A stretch of DNA of 64,000 nucleotides, taken from assembly GCA_900074885.1 (NCBI GenBank), contig FJUW01000045.1, positions 62,001-126,000 on the forward strand. Reading direction: 5' to 3'. The DNA is from Rhynchosporium graminicola. Its lineage: Eukaryota > Ascomycota > Leotiomycetes > Helotiales > Ploettnerulaceae. This document shows positions 53,570 to 64,000 of this stretch, in pieces. The translations under genes and the position numbers were made by a program. Position 1 is the first letter of the stretch. The number at the start of each line of letters is the position of its first letter. The notes below the pieces were generated by a model, which did no database searches, had not been told where the DNA came from, and saw nothing but the letters and a program-made list of their open reading frames with translations.

Positions 53570-56125
53570 GGGTTAGATGGAAATTTGTGTGGAAGTATGG
53601 GCTTGTAGGGTCTCTTTCTCGCTATGAAACAGTATTAAAGTTTTCATTCCTCGTTCTTTCCAGTCATCTAGTAATTCTGTGGTGCTTCTCATTTGTACCA
53701 ATGCAACCTCGTGGTTCTATCTACCCTATAAACGCGAGGAAATGTTGAAAACCCAGGGTAACATAGTGGAAGAGATGCAAGAAAGAAGCTCGTTTGAAGT
53801 AGATTGTGGTAACTAAAGGTAATCGGTAACTCCGGTATGGTAGCGTCGGATACAGAAGTACGCTTGCAGGTTGATATTTTCAGTATTAGAAGAGATTTCA
53901 CATACTAATTGCTAGTACTGAAAAATGCTTCAACTGTTAGGGCGGCTAGTATACCTACTAAGGAGTAGTATACCTTGGAATTACCCATATATACACCTGC
54001 TCCGTATATTTAATTCAACCTCCATCGAATTGAAAGCAACTTAGATCTAATAAACTTTCAGACCAATAGTCACATGGATACTAAGCTGGCGCTAATTCCA
54101 CAGTCTTTGTGCCCCCCTCGCACATCTTGAACGTAAAACTCCACAGTAATTGATCAGTCTACGTATTTTTGAAGCTTGGCAAAAATCTTTGGCGCTGAGT
54201 TCATGTGCGGAGGGTGGACAGGCAAAGCTTGGACGGAGAAAAGCTCACATTTGAAAGAGTTCACTTATTGCTGTGTTGTAGGAGGTTGGATTAGCGTAAA
54301 CGTATCACACCTGGGACGCAATCAATAGAATATTTACCAAGAGACTAATAATACGAGCTTGAAATATACCGATCCCACTGATGAGGCGAGCTTAAGAGTA
54401 ACGTAGTCGGAGAAGGGCAGGAGAAGTGAGAGAGTGGCACAAAGAGCTAGGTATCAAGAGGCATGACCCTTACAAGACTGAAGGAATGTCAGTAGATTAT
54501 GTGAAGCTTTTCTAACCATACCGGCCACTGTTCAAATGCGTCGAAGGTGTTCTAAATTACAATCATCTTTACCCTTAGACTGGGTGCACTCCTCGAGCTG
54601 CTCGCCCACTCTGGGACTGTCAGCAATCGTCGAAAGTTGGAGTTACTTGCCTGTGGGCGGTGACCTAACTAAAAGTATGCGAGGAGGACAGAATTTGAAA
54701 CGGCGCTTATCGATAGTTTTACAGAGAGTAATAAATAATTTTCTCGTCGTAATTGAGATGTATCAAACGATGCCAACGTAAGTGGCTGTTGGCTGATGAA
54801 GTCGTGGATAAAGGTAAATCACAACTCCCGCCTGAGAGAGATCCATTACTGCGTTAGCAATTCGGCACTTGTTGAAAGATGAGGCGTGGAGTAATAATAT
54901 GAATTTCAAGATGGGCAGAATATAGCGGATCTAGCGGGGTGTTTCCAGTGGATGTAAAAGGAAGAACATCTGAGAAGTCACATGATGCAAATCAAAGACA
55001 ATATGACTGCAGTCTGCTGGCAAGGCAATTTATCGTGAGTTATTATCATCTGTTTGACGCGAGACAAAGGACTCATGTATATATTTACAGTCATCGTCTG
55101 GAGAGTAAAAATATATTTTATACACATGAAAAACGAAAGGGTTAGTCCATTCAGAGATCAGACTGCTTAAATTCTTCTTTGACGAAGCGAGGACCAATTA
55201 CCTTCTCTCTATCGAAGCCAAATATGATCATAGAAGATAGGAAGTCTCATCAACTTCGCAACTTGTATTTTCTCTCTCTTAAGGTAACATCACACAAGAA
55301 TTCCATGTAAAAAGATAAACGTCACGAAAATGTTCTGGTCCTCTTATACGAGATGATATCAGCTTCGTAAGAATCCGCCGCTGTATTCTGACTACGATAG
55401 CGAAGGTGCCTATTAGAGCGCCATGACTCACCTAGTCTAAGACCACTTTAGCCCGTGAACTTGACTTTACGTATCCGACCTTAAGTTCCACCTCTACCTA
55501 TTTCTATTCCACAACTACTGCTATAGTCTGTAGGCTAAATTGACTTCTGCTTTAACCTCAAGCCTACCTTTACCCAGTCGTCTATTTTTTACCGTACATT
55601 CCAACCTTGCTATTCGGACATATCTATCCGCATTGTGCTTCTTGTTCATTTCGTCTAAGGCTCCTGTAGGCTGTTGTTAGAAAGTAGTAACATAGCCGGT
55701 ATGTGGTGTAGCGGAGTAGCGTACCACCAGTAGTTAGTATGCGCATACAATTGTATGCATAGGTCTCCCTGAAACCTTGATTTGCATCTCTTGTTCTATC
55801 ATTTAAGCACCTGGGTGGCTGAATCGAAAAGACTAGATTCTCGCAACCAGTATTGACATCAGCCGACCCACTTGAAGCGTCAACCAAAATGGCCTAAACT
55901 ATTTTCACCACGACAAGAATAAAATTACAATAGCATATCCTTCTATCTTGACCTCAGATACTTCAATCTGAATTTCAGAATTTCGGCATTGCACCTACGT
56001 TACAACCGCCTAGCTATCAACATCCTGGCCAACATCCTGGCATGTCACGCTTGCTCCTTCATAGCATAACTCTACAAAGAGATACAATCATCATCGAATA
56101 GTCCTCCAGCAGGCTCTCCCGAATT
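53570..56125. other. Gene-free region, about 2.6 kb
   Basis: AT-rich. Short frames (54536-54781 plus; 55624-55887 minus) show no family resemblance. I see no transposon ends or long repeats. Confidence 0.4.
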
Positions 56126-57070
56126 ATGCGGCGGCTTCACACAGTCTGGAAACTTGCATTCCATTCAATTATCATAAGTTTCTTGGTACTATCTGCTACC
56201 CTCTGCACCGGCGACGACCAAAGCTTGTGCCCAACGTTTCTCTGTTCCCGGAACCTTGGTCTGGCGCGTATCTTCGCATACCAGATCAGCAAAATCGTAC
56301 CCATGTTCATCGCCTTCTGGATCTTGGACTGGTATCTCTTCCAGCACGAGATGCGAGCATACGAAGCACGTATTTGGGAATACGATCCTGACATAATCGC
56401 GGCATATGGAGATGATGTGGATGTCTACATTCCCGAGTTGAGCATGTACAAGATCTACCAGTGGGAGTGGGAAGACAATGTTGACCGGGATCCTGCAGAC
56501 TTGTCCTCCACATGGGAAGAAATTAAGCGGGATCTTCACCTTCAGTTTGGCAATAGCAAAATATATACTGAAGAGTTAAATAAGCTTGAAAAGTTTCTGA
56601 TCTGGAAAGAGGCTCAAGCTTGTCCTCCTTGGTGGAGGAAGATCTTGTCACGAAATTTACAGGAGAAGGATGTCAATCTACCAAGCTGGCTTCGAGGACA
56701 AGTGCTGGCTAGCCTCCAGATCGCTTGGGAGACTTTAGAAGTCAGGGCAGATACTCTGGCTGATATGGCGATATATACAGCGGATCTGGCAGGCGAAGAG
56801 AGGAGCAAGAAGATCATGCTCACCAGCTCTATCTGCGCGGAATATTTGAGTGTAAAGAAACACATGGAATATTTTCGCTCTAAAGGCTGGTCATCTTGGC
56901 TTGGAGTGGATGACATTGACGAGGAAATTTTATCCACGTGTAACTCTCTGAGATGTGTGGAGGGAGTATGGGACATATTAGCCGACTATGAGCTTCAGCA
57001 GGCGATGTGGTGTTTTTGGCGGAAGTGGGAATTTTCACTTGGCAACTTTGATTGGAAAACGCAAAATTAA
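56126..57070 (+). CDS. Hypothetical membrane-associated protein, 314 aa
   Basis: A single exon with an ATG start (MRRLHTVWKLAFHSI). Two hydrophobic segments near the N-terminus, at about residues 11-27 (LAFHSIIISFLVLSATL) and about 56-72 (IVPMFIAFWILDWYLFQ), could be a signal anchor and a TM helix. The rest is a Trp- and acid-rich soluble domain (IYQWEWEDNVDRDPADLSSTW, ending in AMWCFWRKWEFSLGNFDW). No family was recognised. The high Trp content is striking, and the gene stands alone. Confidence 0.65.
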   Translation: MRRLHTVWKLAFHSIIISFLVLSATLCTGDDQSLCPTFLCSRNLGLARIFAYQISKIVPMFIAFWILDWYLFQHEMRAYEARIWEYDPDIIAAYGDDVDVYIPELSMYKIYQWEWEDNVDRDPADLSSTWEEIKRDLHLQFGNSKIYTEELNKLEKFLIWKEAQACPPWWRKILSRNLQEKDVNLPSWLRGQVLASLQIAWETLEVRADTLADMAIYTADLAGEERSKKIMLTSSICAEYLSVKKHMEYFRSKGWSSWLGVDDIDEEILSTCNSLRCVEGVWDILADYELQQAMWCFWRKWEFSLGNFDWKTQN

Positions 57071-57686
57071 TCAGCTGCGGCTTTCAGCATCGGTGGTTTT
57101 TGAAGTTTCAAGTCTTGATGTTAAGACCCGCACCATGGTATTCAGAGCAGCGCTGTTTGAAAGGCAATACGACTTTAGCACAGCTACTTGCACATCTTTA
57201 TCGAGGATTCGACGATTATTATATAGTCAATATCACTCAATGCTCATTTTACATCCAGAGATTCCCGGTGGCAGTGGCATATAGATGACTATTATTTTTT
57301 CAAGAAATGCGTATGTGGGATATCAACTATGGCATTATATTGAAGTCACATGAATGCTTGTGGGATATCAATTATGGTATTATATTGAAGTCACATGAAT
57401 GCTCGATGACTTGAGTATTTGACAAGTTTGGGATCTTCACGCTTCGCTAAAGATAAGATCTCGTCGCCCCGGATACATATAAGTCAATATTCGGAAAGAG
57501 GGAATCATGGAATAGCAACACTCATCTCTAAATGCAATAGAGGAAATAGCGATCAAAACAAAGTCTGTGATGCCAAAGTTTTGAGCTGTAGATGTATGCA
57601 AAACAAAAGTAGTCTCGCCCATGTACCACAGCCGCACCGAATAAACGAATCCTTAAAAAGTGAACGAAATTCACACTATAAGAGAA
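57071..57686. other. Intergenic, about 615 bp, with a 45-bp tandem repeat
   Basis: Contains the 57314-57403 duplication (listed separately) and the upstream region of the next gene. Confidence 0.4.
57314..57403. repeat. 45-bp tandem duplication
   Basis: Copies 57314-57358 and 57359-57403 begin tgtgggatatcaa and differ at only two positions, both C in the first copy and T in the second. Confidence 0.92.
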
Positions 57687-58450
57687 ATGGAACCAATGGA
57701 AGAAGAGGTGCCTCCGCAAAACGAGAAATTCGAGATGACTTGGGCTTTTGCCTTCTTTCTTCTCGGTGTCGTCCTCAACATTGCAGATATTGCCCTTGGA
57801 ATTTGGGCAGAGAAGAAGACTTGTGAGCCTCAGGGCTCTTGTAGTGGCATTAGCTACCAACCATATCGCGTAACGATTGCTGCCGTAAGTGAATTACAAT
57901 TTCATCAATTCATTTGCTGACATTTGTTTTTCTGAAGTTTTGCGGTGGAATCTTCGAAGATGGTGTTCTATACTTATATGCAAGGAACAAAAATGCACCA
58001 TGCCGCGAAATTCGAATCTTCTTCAAATGCGTTTGGATCCTTTTGTCCGTTTCTGCCTTCGGAGCCTCCACCACTGATTTCCGAAAAGGACAAATTCATA
58101 AGACGAATGTCATAGCCAACATCGTTTGCTTAGTAGCTTCTTCGGTCGGACTCTTGTACGATGGTTTGTACCTTACATATATCATTACAAAACGCGTACA
58201 ACTCCGGCGAAAATTGAAAAGAGAAAAAGATGTGACAACTGAAAAAAGAAATAAGGCAAAGAAGATATTAGAGAGGAAAGAGAAAGAGAGGAAGGCAATG
58301 TTGGAACAGCAGCAGGTACGTCTTGAAGAAGCCAATTTCTTGTTTTCCGAACTTTCAATGTTATAAGAGTTTATGAAGACATTTATTCTTTTTCTCCACT
58401 AGATGTGCCTGACCTTTTTCGCTAAGACTGCTAATCTGAGACGCATATAG
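57687..58450 (+). CDS. Hypothetical four-TM-like membrane protein, about 207 aa
   Basis: The ATG at 57687 (MEPMEEEVPPQNEKFEM) is the first possible start. Exons 57687-57884 and 57938-58315, then probably 58403-58450 via a strong CAG|GTACGT donor and CTAG acceptor. If that last intron is kept, the frame ends at 58366 (208 aa). Hydrophobic segments: WAFAFFLLGVVLNIADIALG, a short segment around FCGGIFEDGVLYLY, CVWILLSVSAFGA and NIVCLVASSVGLLYDGLYLTYI, suggesting about four TM helices. A long basic coiled coil follows (KRNKAKKILERKEKERKAML). No family was recognised. Confidence 0.62.
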
Positions 58451-58485
58451 GTATGTATTGAGGAACCCAATTTCTTCTCTTTCCT
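58316..58485 (+). repeat. Diverged direct repeat of a splice-donor segment
   Basis: gtacgtcttgaagaagccaa at 58316 and gtatgtattgaggaacccaa at 58451, both followed by tttctt. In both copies the repeat starts exactly after AG (cag / tag), i.e. at a 5' splice-site consensus. Confidence 0.65.
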
Positions 58486-58687
58486 TTGCACTTTCTTGAA
58501 ACTTCAATCAAGTTCAACGTCACAAAATTGATCCACGGAACTCGAAGCAATGTGCTTCAATGAAACAGGATTCCATTGGCACATGCACAGCATTAATCCA
58601 CGACATCTGGAGGCAGACGCTCTAATGTCACAAGATACTTCTAGGACATATCAAATCATTTGCTCCTGAAATTTCCGACGAATTGAA

Positions 58688-58928
58688 ATGCCAATCTCCA
58701 CTGTGTTTAGCGACGAACAACACGCTCGGGCCATCGATTTTCAGAAATCAACAGCTCCGAAGGAGCTGAATCAAGTGCCATGGGGGCAGCGAGAGCACGT
58801 CAGCTTTCAACAAGCCGAGCAAGAGTTTAGAGAGCAACGTATGTCATGATACTCTTTCGTTACTTTCACTCTTTACCCCCTTAGGGATGTTCTCTAAAGA
58901 CAAGGCTGATAGGTCAGCTGATACATAG
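58688..58928 (+). CDS. Possible small spliced protein, 64 aa
   Basis: Exons 58688-58838 and 58885-58928 (GTATGT donor, CCCCTTAG acceptor) close in frame. The protein (MPISTVFSDEQHARAIDFQK..., ending KDKADRSADT) is hydrophilic and Gln/Glu-rich. No family was recognised. It could instead be a terminal exon set of the preceding membrane-protein gene. Confidence 0.35.
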
Positions 58929-59361
58929 TAGGAATTCACAAATACAGCCACGAACGCCAAGGCTCGAATAGTCTAAGCCCAATCTGGCACGCGAACTTCA
59001 CTTCGCGCTCACGCCTCAACCTCCCTCTCCGCCTCGTTTCCATTTCACGATAATCACTTCAGTCAGATCACATCAACTCCTGCCTCATCCTCAAATCTAC
59101 CTCAACGCGTATCCGCCACCGCCTACTCAAGACCTACTGTTAAGACTTCCATCCGCACACTGCTTTTGTTGTTTGTTCCGCTCGATCGCAAGAATCAAAT
59201 CTGTCCCTCCTCGGACAGGGGGTCGTGTGTTCCTCTTTGCGCCTCTGCGCACATCCAAGGACCAACGCCTTTACACACATGCATGCAGCCGCTCGTTGAT
59301 TCTTATACGGGAGATGTTGGTTGGCAACAGGTGGCAGAGGTAGATTGATCGTCTTGTTACG
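58929..59361. promoter_or_regulatory. Upstream region and 5' leader of SET1
   Basis: About 430 bp with pyrimidine-rich tracts before the SET1 ATG; no TATA box identified. No gene seen. Confidence 0.4.
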
Positions 59362-62300
59362 ATGTCTCGCGCTCCAAGTGCAAGCTTTGCACAATTCTTC
59401 CCTACTGCTCCACGGGCAGCGAAAGACAAGGCGAAGGAGAGGGAGAAGGTCAAAATAATCAGCTCGGACTCGCCCATAATACGAACTGCTACTGATACGA
59501 AGACATACATGCCCAAATTTTCCGTCGATGACGCTCCTTCTCATTACGGCGAAGGTGGTACCGCAGATATTGCAGGTTCTGGCCACGATGAAGGCGATAT
59601 ACTCAATGGTGTTGGGTCTGCGAGCTCTCATTCAAGCACGGTTTCTTCTGTCTTCAGCTCTGCTGCACAACAGAACCAATTATCGGCGGCTGGCAGTAAT
59701 CATCTCAACATGACACCCCTGACGAATATCGGTTCTTCTCCAAATCATGTCGCGAGTCCGTCTCAACACAAGTCTGCCGCACCAGATTCGAGCTTCAATG
59801 GCTCTTCCAGCGAAAAGCCCCATACGCCTCATGATATTCCTCTATCAGATCACACTGCCAAGGCAGATACACTTCTCGCAGACCCACGAGTCTATGCTCG
59901 AGCTCCCAATAGATGTGTCAAGGGAAGCGCCATCACATACGACCCTTTACTCGACAAGAAGCTGTCATCGAAGGATATGAAGAAAGCGAAACCCATATAT
60001 AAGGATATTGGTCTGGTACGTACATCATAATCTCATAATCTGCTGCGGGGAGCGTCATCTTACTTTTGTGATTGTTTGGCTAATTACTGGCTTTTCAGGA
60101 AGAAGATGACGCTCCCCCAGCGGATCCACGATTGGCCAAGAGAGGCGGAAAGCTGGATTATATCAACGTTGATTTCCACAATCCCCAATCTCGTCTGCGG
60201 CATGCGCCATATCTCCTTCGACCCTACGCATACGATCTGAAGACATCCCTTGGACCTGGTCCGCCCACCCAGGTTGTCGTTACTGGATTCGATCCTCTGC
60301 ACAACTTTTCCAACGTCTCCGCAATCTTCTCGAGCTTTGGCGAGATTGCGGAAAGCAGCAATAAGCTTCATCCAGACAATGGCAGTTGCTTGGGGTTTGC
60401 AACCTTCCGATATCGCGATTCGAGGATTATCAAAGGTGGTCGATTCGTTTCTGCCATCGAGGCTGCCAAGATCGCGGTGCGCAAAGGCTCGAGTATGCGG
60501 ATTGGATCTAGCAATGTCAAAGTTGAGTTTGACTCCGAAGGGAACAAGAGCAGGCGGATGATGGAGGCTCTGCTGAAGGCCCCGAAGCCCGAACCACTTC
60601 CGCAGATCGCGAAAGCAACTCCAACGCCTGTAGGGAAGCCAGCAGATGCTGCAAAGTTCTCCGGTCCTCCCCCAACTGCTCCAAAAGGTCCCGCATCTTC
60701 TAGACCAGTATATCGCCCACCCATGCAAACCGCAGCACCGACAACAATTATTGCCCCCACGAAACCGAAGCCTATGCGAGTAATGCCAAGCATCGAACCA
60801 GTCTCACAAACGTTGATGCACCAACCGTATATATTCGTCTCTGGCGAATCTGTTCCGTGCATGAATACAACACCTCCACACATGCTAAAGCGTATGAGGC
60901 ATTTTAATCCCGAAGATGTCAAGATGGACTCTTTCGGGTACTACATTATATTTCCCCCTTCGGACTTCGGCAGAAGCGACTGTGAAAAATGCTGTAGAAC
61001 ACTTGATCGAACACTCATGTTCAATTACACTATGGTCATGAAGCCATATCTATACGGAACTTCTGGATCCCGTAGTGCGGCTTTCAAGGTCGCGCCCAGT
61101 CAGAAACGCAGTCGCAGTCCGGCTCCTGGTGATCATAAGGAATGGGACAAGCAAGCAGACCTCGCCCGCAAGCGGGAAGAGGCTGCAGACGTGGAGGTCG
61201 AGAGAAAGGAACGTGCGATGAATTTTGACCCGGCAAGAGAAGCAATTGAGGTTGTTCGCAAGCAACTGAAGATTCAGCTCTTGAAGAACATAAGAGAGAA
61301 AACAGCCGCGCCTGCCCTACACAATTTCCTGGACCCCGCCAATCATATCGCTAAGCGACGAAAACTTGGTATTGCTGATCCTAAAGATATGAAACTTCAT
61401 CACATCTACGAGGATGACGAAAGAGAAGATAGTTTTTCAGTTGGAACACCAAATTCTCGCACTGAAAGTACTGATCGACGTGTGATGGGACCCGGTCGCA
61501 TGAATATTTCTGCAATGCCACGCATTCGGAAGGCTAAGAATGGAGGTAAATCTACATTTGGATTTGCCGATCCGTTCGCCAGAGCACGACCAAAGCCCAA
61601 GAAGCTAGTCAGAGGTCTTGCTCAGTTCTACATTCAAAGTGATGGGGAGTCCGAGGATGAGACTCGCTCTGGCGGTCGAGACACCGAAGAACCAGAATCT
61701 CGATCAAGAAGCAGAATGACCTCCGAGGAGGAGGATGACGCTTATGACGTTTTCCAAAGATCTCGGGATGTTGGTGTTGCTGACGATGACTCGATGAGTG
61801 AGGCCAGCTTCGTTGTTGGGGATAATGCGCCAACGAAGAAGCGAAAACTCGACCTGCAGGTAGAAGCTGCTCTGAAGCGCCAGAAGAAAAGCGACGAAGA
61901 ATTATTCGGTGTCTCGAGAGACAAAATTGATGAAGAGTTACCATTGTCAGCCGGCACCATCGACGAAGAGATGCCGGATGTTGAATCTATTCTCAGTGAT
62001 AACCTTGATGCGCAAGCCTCCCTTGCTGAGAGCAGAAGGAAACTTGCTGGCAAGGGCAAGAAGAAGAAATCCAAAAGGCAAATCTTTGAGGAACGTGAAG
62101 CTCTCAAAAAAGAGCAAGAGGGTGCCTACCTGGACACATTTGAGCGCCAAGAAAGTGAGATGCCCGAGGAGGACGACGATGAGGAGTTTGTCACAGAAAC
62201 TGCTCCGGTCGAAACCACTGTGGAGTGGGGCATGTCAGCTGAGATTCCTCGACCAACTGTTGACGATGATTTCAATACGGTCCTTGACCTTGACGGCATC

Positions 62301-63288
62301 CAAAATCTCATCAAAGATGATGAAGACATCCCAGCCGCCGTGTCGATACTCAAGTCAGTCGGCAATCCCAAACCCGGCTGGGCAAAGCCTTGGGCTTGGA
62401 GACAGGAAGACATCAAGGCACTCAATCGTGACGGATACAGAGGTCTTGTCACCACTGATATCACGATCGGAGGTTATTACGTTCCTAATGCGTCTGGTTG
62501 TGCTCGTACCGAAGGGACTAAGAAGATTCTGAACGCCGAGAAGTCCAAATACCTCCCTCATCGAATCCGGGTACTGAAGGCACGTGAGCAACGCGAAGCC
62601 CTTCTATCACGAACTGGCCAATCATCTGCTGCTGACGCAGCGCAAGCTGCGAAGGTTGCTGCTGAGAAGCTAGCATCCAAAGGAAACTCCCGCGCTAACC
62701 GCCTAAGCCAACGTACTATGGCTATGGATCTTGACCGTCAGAAGAAGTCCCTGGGTACCGATGTGGACAACGTAATTAGCTTCAATCAACTGAAGAAGCG
62801 GAAAAAGATGGTCAAGTTCGCTCGGTCAGCCATCCATAACTGGGGACTATACGCCATGGAAGACATTACGATGAACGACATGATCATCGAATATGTCGGC
62901 GAAAAAGTCAGACAGCAAGTCGCCGATCTCCGTGAGCACCGCTATCTCAAGAGTGGAATTGGAAGTAGTTATCTCTTTAGGATTGATGAGAACACTGTTG
63001 TGGACGCGACCAAGAAGGGTGGTATTGCTCGATTTATCAACCATAGTTGTATGCCCAATTGCACGGCTAAGATCATTACTGTGGACAAGAGCAAGAGAAT
63101 CGTTATCTACGCGCTGCGCGATATTGACGAGAGTAAGTCTTCAATGCCATTGAACCTAAACCAAGAAAAGCTAACATGTAACAGATGAGGAACTCACCTA
63201 CGATTACAAGTTTGAGCGTGAAATCGGTAGTACGGATCGTATACCTTGTCTTTGCGGTACGACAGCGTGCAAAGGATTCCTCAACTAG
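59362..63288 (+). CDS. SET1: SET1 histone H3 lysine-4 methyltransferase (COMPASS), 1263 aa
   Basis: The catalytic subunit of COMPASS methylates histone H3 Lys4 at active genes. Exons 59362-60015, 60099-63132 and 63185-63288 close in frame. Order of parts: a Ser/Thr-rich N-terminus; an RRM-like domain from about residue 274 ([14 protein letters not shown]...[10 protein letters not shown]); a second conserved region around [20 protein letters not shown]; a long Glu/Lys/Arg-rich disordered region; the N-SET domain (about 938-1090, with [11 protein letters not shown] and the NRLSQR motif). The SET domain follows from about residue 1125 ([14 protein letters not shown]), with [10 protein letters not shown] (about 1195) and [11 protein letters not shown]; the post-SET is [13 protein letters not shown], ending the protein exactly as in other Set1 proteins. 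Confidence 0.97.
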
Positions 63289-64000
63289 ATCCTCGTTTTT
63301 TTTCAATTTCACGTTCAACCCGCTATCCAGTAAAAATGCAGGGGTATTACTTCTGAGCGCGGATTCCAGTTGATCCACCGGTCCTGCACGGCATTTCGTG
63401 GCACTGTTTTCGTACAGGCACGCAGGATATTATGGTCAGTGCTATGGAAGGTTGGAACGAATAAAACATGTACTTTTTCAACCAGGTTCTCTTTCAGGCG
63501 GGGCGGGGCATTTGCTTCACAGGAGCTTTGGCGTTGAATCTGAGGTTTCTGGATGACAATTTGATATCAGGGGGTCGGTTGCTTTAGCAGCAACGTTTTC
63601 TCAGTTTTATGATGTGCACTCGGTGTCACATTTGTATGATTAGGCGAAAGAGAAAGAAAATAGCGAGTCGCAGGTCAAAAGCACTCGGAAGGCATAGGAG
63701 AAGAGAACGGCTGGATGGCTGAAAGCCGATTGTATGTATGTAGGGATAGATGGGATAATGAGCCGGCGTTGGGTGATGGACGCAAGAGATGAGACGACAT
63801 GCGAATATGGGCTTGCGAGCTGCGTCTTGCTAAAAGCAAGCATGCGCACAATAGAATTAACCGATTGATGAAGCGTGTGTACAAGAGCATGAGTGAAGCG
63901 TAAAATTGGAGTGCGATTCCAGGGGCGCAAACAATTATCTGATCTTCGGCTTTTCTCAAAAACAGCTTTTTCTCGATTCGACGTCCTTAATTCGTTTGGA
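63289..64000. other. 3' flank of SET1
   Basis: A TTTTTTTTC tract (63297-63306) follows the stop. Two overlapping minus-strand frames near 63640-63960 have no family resemblance. Nothing else seen up to the window end. Confidence 0.4.

Noticed and set aside
54530..54790. Possible transporter or enzyme relic
   Set aside because: A few hydrophobic or charged pieces on each strand, but no motif order matching any family I can name.
61609..62591. Long minus-strand and alternate-frame plus-strand ORFs inside SET1
   Set aside because: Antisense or frame shadows of the SET1 reading frame.

Overview
This window looks like nuclear DNA of a filamentous ascomycete (Pezizomycotina; Leotiomycetes is my best guess, not proven). 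Reasons: short introns (about 45-120 nt) with GTRNGT donors, CTAAC/CTGAC-type branch points and YAG acceptors; a Zn2Cys6 regulator beside a 14-TM drug transporter; a cutinase; fungal housekeeping genes; and many lineage-specific orphan genes. Exon models were built by hand, and every multi-exon model below closes in frame (exon lengths sum to a multiple of three).

Layout. 0.2-2 kb: ER cyclophilin (-) head-to-head with mitochondrial uS13 (+). 2.3-11.6 kb: six hypothetical proteins, two with internal duplications. 11.9-12.8 kb: decayed DUF6594 gene. 13.4-18.3 kb: Zn2Cys6 factor and DHA2 MFS transporter, probably a regulator/efflux pair. 18.4-22.7 kb: a strong hairpin, an enoyl-CoA hydratase relic, an ORF broken by one stop, and an intact DOPA 4,5-dioxygenase-like gene with a GC-AG intron. 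24.8-34.4 kb: a cluster of small orphan genes, four sharing one architecture (Tyr-rich helices, Pro-rich 'P-T-K-P' linker, basic C-terminus); two are clear tandem duplicates including promoters. This is the best candidate for something undescribed.

34.4-37.9 kb is a gene-free, repeat-bearing stretch. 38-47.8 kb is a dense housekeeping block: Csi2-like membrane protein, FCF1 (18S rRNA processing), BIG1 (ER/beta-1,6-glucan), a Nol12/Rrp17-family nucleolar protein, tropomyosin and a probable securin, mostly in divergent pairs sharing 0.3-1 kb promoters. 47.8-59 kb is gene-poor: an assembly gap, a secreted cutinase, two isolated orphan proteins and a small membrane protein. 59.4-63.3 kb is the complete SET1 histone H3K4 methyltransferase of COMPASS.

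No rRNA, tRNA, CRISPR or intact transposon was recognised. Functions of the hypothetical proteins are unknown.
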